NCBI GenBank assembly: GCA_964401455.1
Contig: CAYNYI010000045.1
Coordinates: forward strand, 1-23,149
DNA from: CAYNYI01 sp964401455
GTDB lineage: Bacteria; Fibrobacterota; OXYB2-FULL-49-7; CAYNYI01
DNA: 23,149 nucleotides
Reading direction: 5' to 3'
Shown: piece by piece, positions 21,045-23,149 of the stretch
Numbering within the stretch: the first letter of the stretch is position 1
Layout: each line of letters opens with the position of its first letter
Translations under genes and position numbers: made by a program
Notes under the pieces: model-generated
Told to the model about the DNA's origin: nothing
Databases searched by the model: none
The model's input: only the letters and a program-made list of their open reading frames with translations

Positions 21045-23149
21045 ATGTTTATTAAAAAAGAATTGTTCACGGGGCGTTATCGTCAATCCTGGCATCTGAT
21101 GTATGTCATACCTGCCGCTCTCGCTTTTCTAACATATTTTTTTATGACGTTTATACATCCCCCGGCCGCTTTGGCAGCGGCGGTAGTACATGCTTTTATC
21201 GCGGTAGTTGTTACCTTTTTCGCTGTGAGCTGGTCTTTGTCCAATCATATGAAAACTGATAACGAAATTGGAAATGCAGAGCGCAGATTCAGTATGCTGT
21301 TTAATAACAGCCGGGAAGCGATTTTTACCGTTGACCGGAATCTCAGTTTGGTCAACTATAATCCTGAATTATTGAAACTGAGCGGATTCAATGACGATGA
21401 ACTGAAGGGAAAAAATATTACAGAGCTTTTTTCTTCCAATTTCAATAGAGAACTGAAGAAAAGTATTGAATCTCCTGATAATAACTACAGGATTTTTTAC
21501 TGTGACATGTTAAAAAAAGACAAAGAAACTGAAAAACTTGAAATCAGCTGCTGTAGAATAGAGCAAAACGAAGAATGCCTGTATTTCTTTTTTGCCAGGA
21601 ATTTTCAGGAAATAAAAAAAATAGAAGACAGCCTTAAAAGAAGTGAAGAAAGATTTAAAAATATGGCCAATAGTCTTCCTGAGGCGGTATTTGAGTTGTT
21701 TATAGAGAATTCCGGAAGAGCCAGATTTCGCTTTATTAATGATACAGGGCTTATAAAATGGGGGTATTCAAAAAATGATATTGAAAAAGGTATCTACCTT
21801 GATGATGTTTTTACGCCGGATTCACTGAAATTATTTAACAAGATTTTAAAAAAACGGTTGGAAGGTGAAATTTCAACGGGTAATGAATTTACTGCTGTTT
21901 CGCGTAATAAGACGAATTTTCCTGTTCAGGTTTATTCTACGCCAATTATTGAGAATAAAAGCCTTAAAGGTTTCATGGGTATGTGTATCGATGTTTCAGA
22001 AAAAAAGAAGCTTCAGGAAAGGATTTCTCACTCCGAGAAAATGGAAGCCGTGGGGCAGCTTGCAGGTGGTGTCGCGCATGATTTTAATAATCAACTTGCA
22101 AGCATAATGGGGTGCGCGGAAATGATCAGGGAGTTCCCTTATGAAACTTCTTCAGTAAGGGATTATTCGGAAAGCATAATTAAAATGGTAAGAAATGCTT
22201 CAAACGTTACAGAGCAGCTTCTTTCATTTGCGAGAAAAGGCAAATACCGTACCGAATACCTGGATATTAACAGGCTGGTTTTTGAGACAGTCAGTCTTTT
22301 TCGCAACACCGTCAATAAAAATATTAAAATAAGTCAGTCGCTTAATGCCGGACCTTCCGGAATAATGGGGGATGAAACCCAGATACAGAACGCGGTTATA
22401 AATCTGGCTATTAATTCGCGTGATGCAATGCCTGACGGCGGTGAAATAAAATTTTCCACCGACTTTGTAGAACTTTCGCAGGAAAAATGCTCGAATATGC
22501 AAAATGAGGTACTTCCCGGGGGCTATATACGGATATCGGTCAGGGATACCGGACCGGGAATTGAGGAAAATATAAGAGACAGGATTTTTGACCCCTTTTT
22601 TACAACAAAGGAGCAGGGTAAAGGTACAGGAATGGGGCTTGCGGCGGTCTTCGGTACCGTTGTTAGTCACGGCGGTGTTGTTGAGGTTGAGTCAGAAGCC
22701 GGAAAAGGCAGTGTTTTCTCTCTTTATTTTCCGCCTGTTTCCGAAGATGACCGGGGAGAAAACGGCATACTCTGTGATATACCGGTAATGGGAAAGGGCA
22801 AGATACTGCTTGTAGATGATGATGCCGATTTTAGAAGGACAGCCTCCGTTCTCATCGAATCTCTCGGTTATAAGGTTCAAAAATGTTCCGGCGGTAACAA
22901 AGCGGAAGAAATATACCGGGATTGTCATGAAAATATTGATCTTGTTATACTGGATATGATAATGCCGCCCCCGGACGGTCTTGAGACATTTGAGCGCCTG
23001 AAAAAAATAAACCCTACCTTGAAGGCGATGATTCTTTCCGGGTATGCTATCGATGAAAAAAGGGAAAAAATATATGACAGCGGGATCTCCCGATTTATAA
23101 AAAAACCCTTCACTAAATACGAACTTTCAAAAGAAATTGAACAAATATT
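21045..23149 (+). CDS. Hybrid sensor histidine kinase (two PAS, HisKA, HATPase, receiver), open at right edge
   Basis: From the ATG at 21045 the frame is open for 701 codons to the window end. Two membrane helices occupy about 18-37 and 43-66. PAS-like domains span about 80-190 (LFNNSREAIFTVDRN) and 202-325 (MANSLPEAVFELF). The H-box is EKMEAVGQLAGGVAHDFNN with phospho-accepting His345. The ATPase domain (about 440-565) has the N-box ETQIQNAVINLAINSRDAM and G-boxes VRDTGPGIE and GKGTGMGLAAV. A receiver domain (about 586-700) has VDDD, phospho-accepting Asp637 in ILDMIMPPPDG and the conserved Lys of KKPF. The domain is almost complete at the edge, so few residues may be missing, unless an output domain follows. 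With 19 bases after clpS, co-transcription is likely. The signal is unknown. Confidence 0.92.
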   Translation, partial: MFIKKELFTGRYRQSWHLMYVIPAALAFLTYFFMTFIHPPAALAAAVVHAFIAVVVTFFAVSWSLSNHMKTDNEIGNAERRFSMLFNNSREAIFTVDRNLSLVNYNPELLKLSGFNDDELKGKNITELFSSNFNRELKKSIESPDNNYRIFYCDMLKKDKETEKLEISCCRIEQNEECLYFFFARNFQEIKKIEDSLKRSEERFKNMANSLPEAVFELFIENSGRARFRFINDTGLIKWGYSKNDIEKGIYLDDVFTPDSLKLFNKILKKRLEGEISTGNEFTAVSRNKTNFPVQVYSTPIIENKSLKGFMGMCIDVSEKKKLQERISHSEKMEAVGQLAGGVAHDFNNQLASIMGCAEMIREFPYETSSVRDYSESIIKMVRNASNVTEQLLSFARKGKYRTEYLDINRLVFETVSLFRNTVNKNIKISQSLNAGPSGIMGDETQIQNAVINLAINSRDAMPDGGEIKFSTDFVELSQEKCSNMQNEVLPGGYIRISVRDTGPGIEENIRDRIFDPFFTTKEQGKGTGMGLAAVFGTVVSHGGVVEVESEAGKGSVFSLYFPPVSEDDRGENGILCDIPVMGKGKILLVDDDADFRRTASVLIESLGYKVQKCSGGNKAEEIYRDCHENIDLVILDMIMPPPDGLETFERLKKINPTLKAMILSGYAIDEKREKIYDSGISRFIKKPFTKYELSKEIEQI

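Overview
The window looks like a stretch of chromosome from a Gram-negative (diderm) bacterium with moderate to low GC content. The evidence is a phosphoheptose isomerase and a family-9 (heptosyl) glycosyltransferase for lipopolysaccharide, a lipoprotein murein lytic transglycosylase, SppA, and a secreted beta-helix protein. No tRNA, rRNA, CRISPR array, insertion sequence or phage gene is visible. The genes are tightly packed and mostly housekeeping or envelope related. I cannot fix the phylum. The animal-type PurB, EpmA-type EF-P, Aat-ClpS pair and many TTG starts fit a deep-branching diderm lineage (Spirochaetes or the Fibrobacteres/Chlorobi/Bacteroidetes group are possible), but this is only an impression.

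Layout, left to right. (1) 1-2981, minus strand: an L28-cupin-YbdG-type mechanosensitive channel operon behind a near-consensus promoter at 3014-3042. Downstream is a separately promoted secreted beta-helix protein that runs off the left edge. (2) 3137-3751, plus: gmhA-like isomerase. A gene-free stretch of about 460 bp follows (3752-4214). (3) 4215-4892, minus: a membrane-anchored protein of unknown function. It is divergent from a plus-strand trio (5000-6448): a small soluble protein, a single-pass membrane protein with a C-terminal beta domain, and a cysteine-cluster (YkgJ-like) protein. (4) 6441-8595, minus: two radical-SAM genes, YhcC-type and B12-binding-domain type, one base apart. (5) 8719-15947, plus: purB, a seven-LysM lytic transglycosylase, short-form sppA, a glycosidase-like (DUF4838-like) protein broken in two by one in-frame TAA, and yjbQ. 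(6) 15934-18810, minus: efp, epmA and a MATE transporter. (7) 18989-23149, plus: family-9 glycosyltransferase, aat, clpS and a hybrid histidine kinase that runs off the right edge.

How genes may work together: efp and epmA encode a translation factor and the enzyme that beta-lysylates it. aat and clpS encode the tagging enzyme and the adaptor of the bacterial N-degron pathway. gmhA and the glycosyltransferase belong to heptose/LPS synthesis. The lytic transglycosylase and SppA act at the envelope.

The most useful observations are: the glycosidase-like gene interrupted by one stop inside what looks like a conserved motif; a hidden upstream N-terminus of the glycosyltransferase reachable by one base in an A-run; a near-leaderless GTG start for the YhcC gene; and two terminal genes (1-1015 minus, 21045-23149 plus) that are open at the window edges. 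I did not find a clearly new multi-gene system. The 5000-6448 trio is the least explained cluster.
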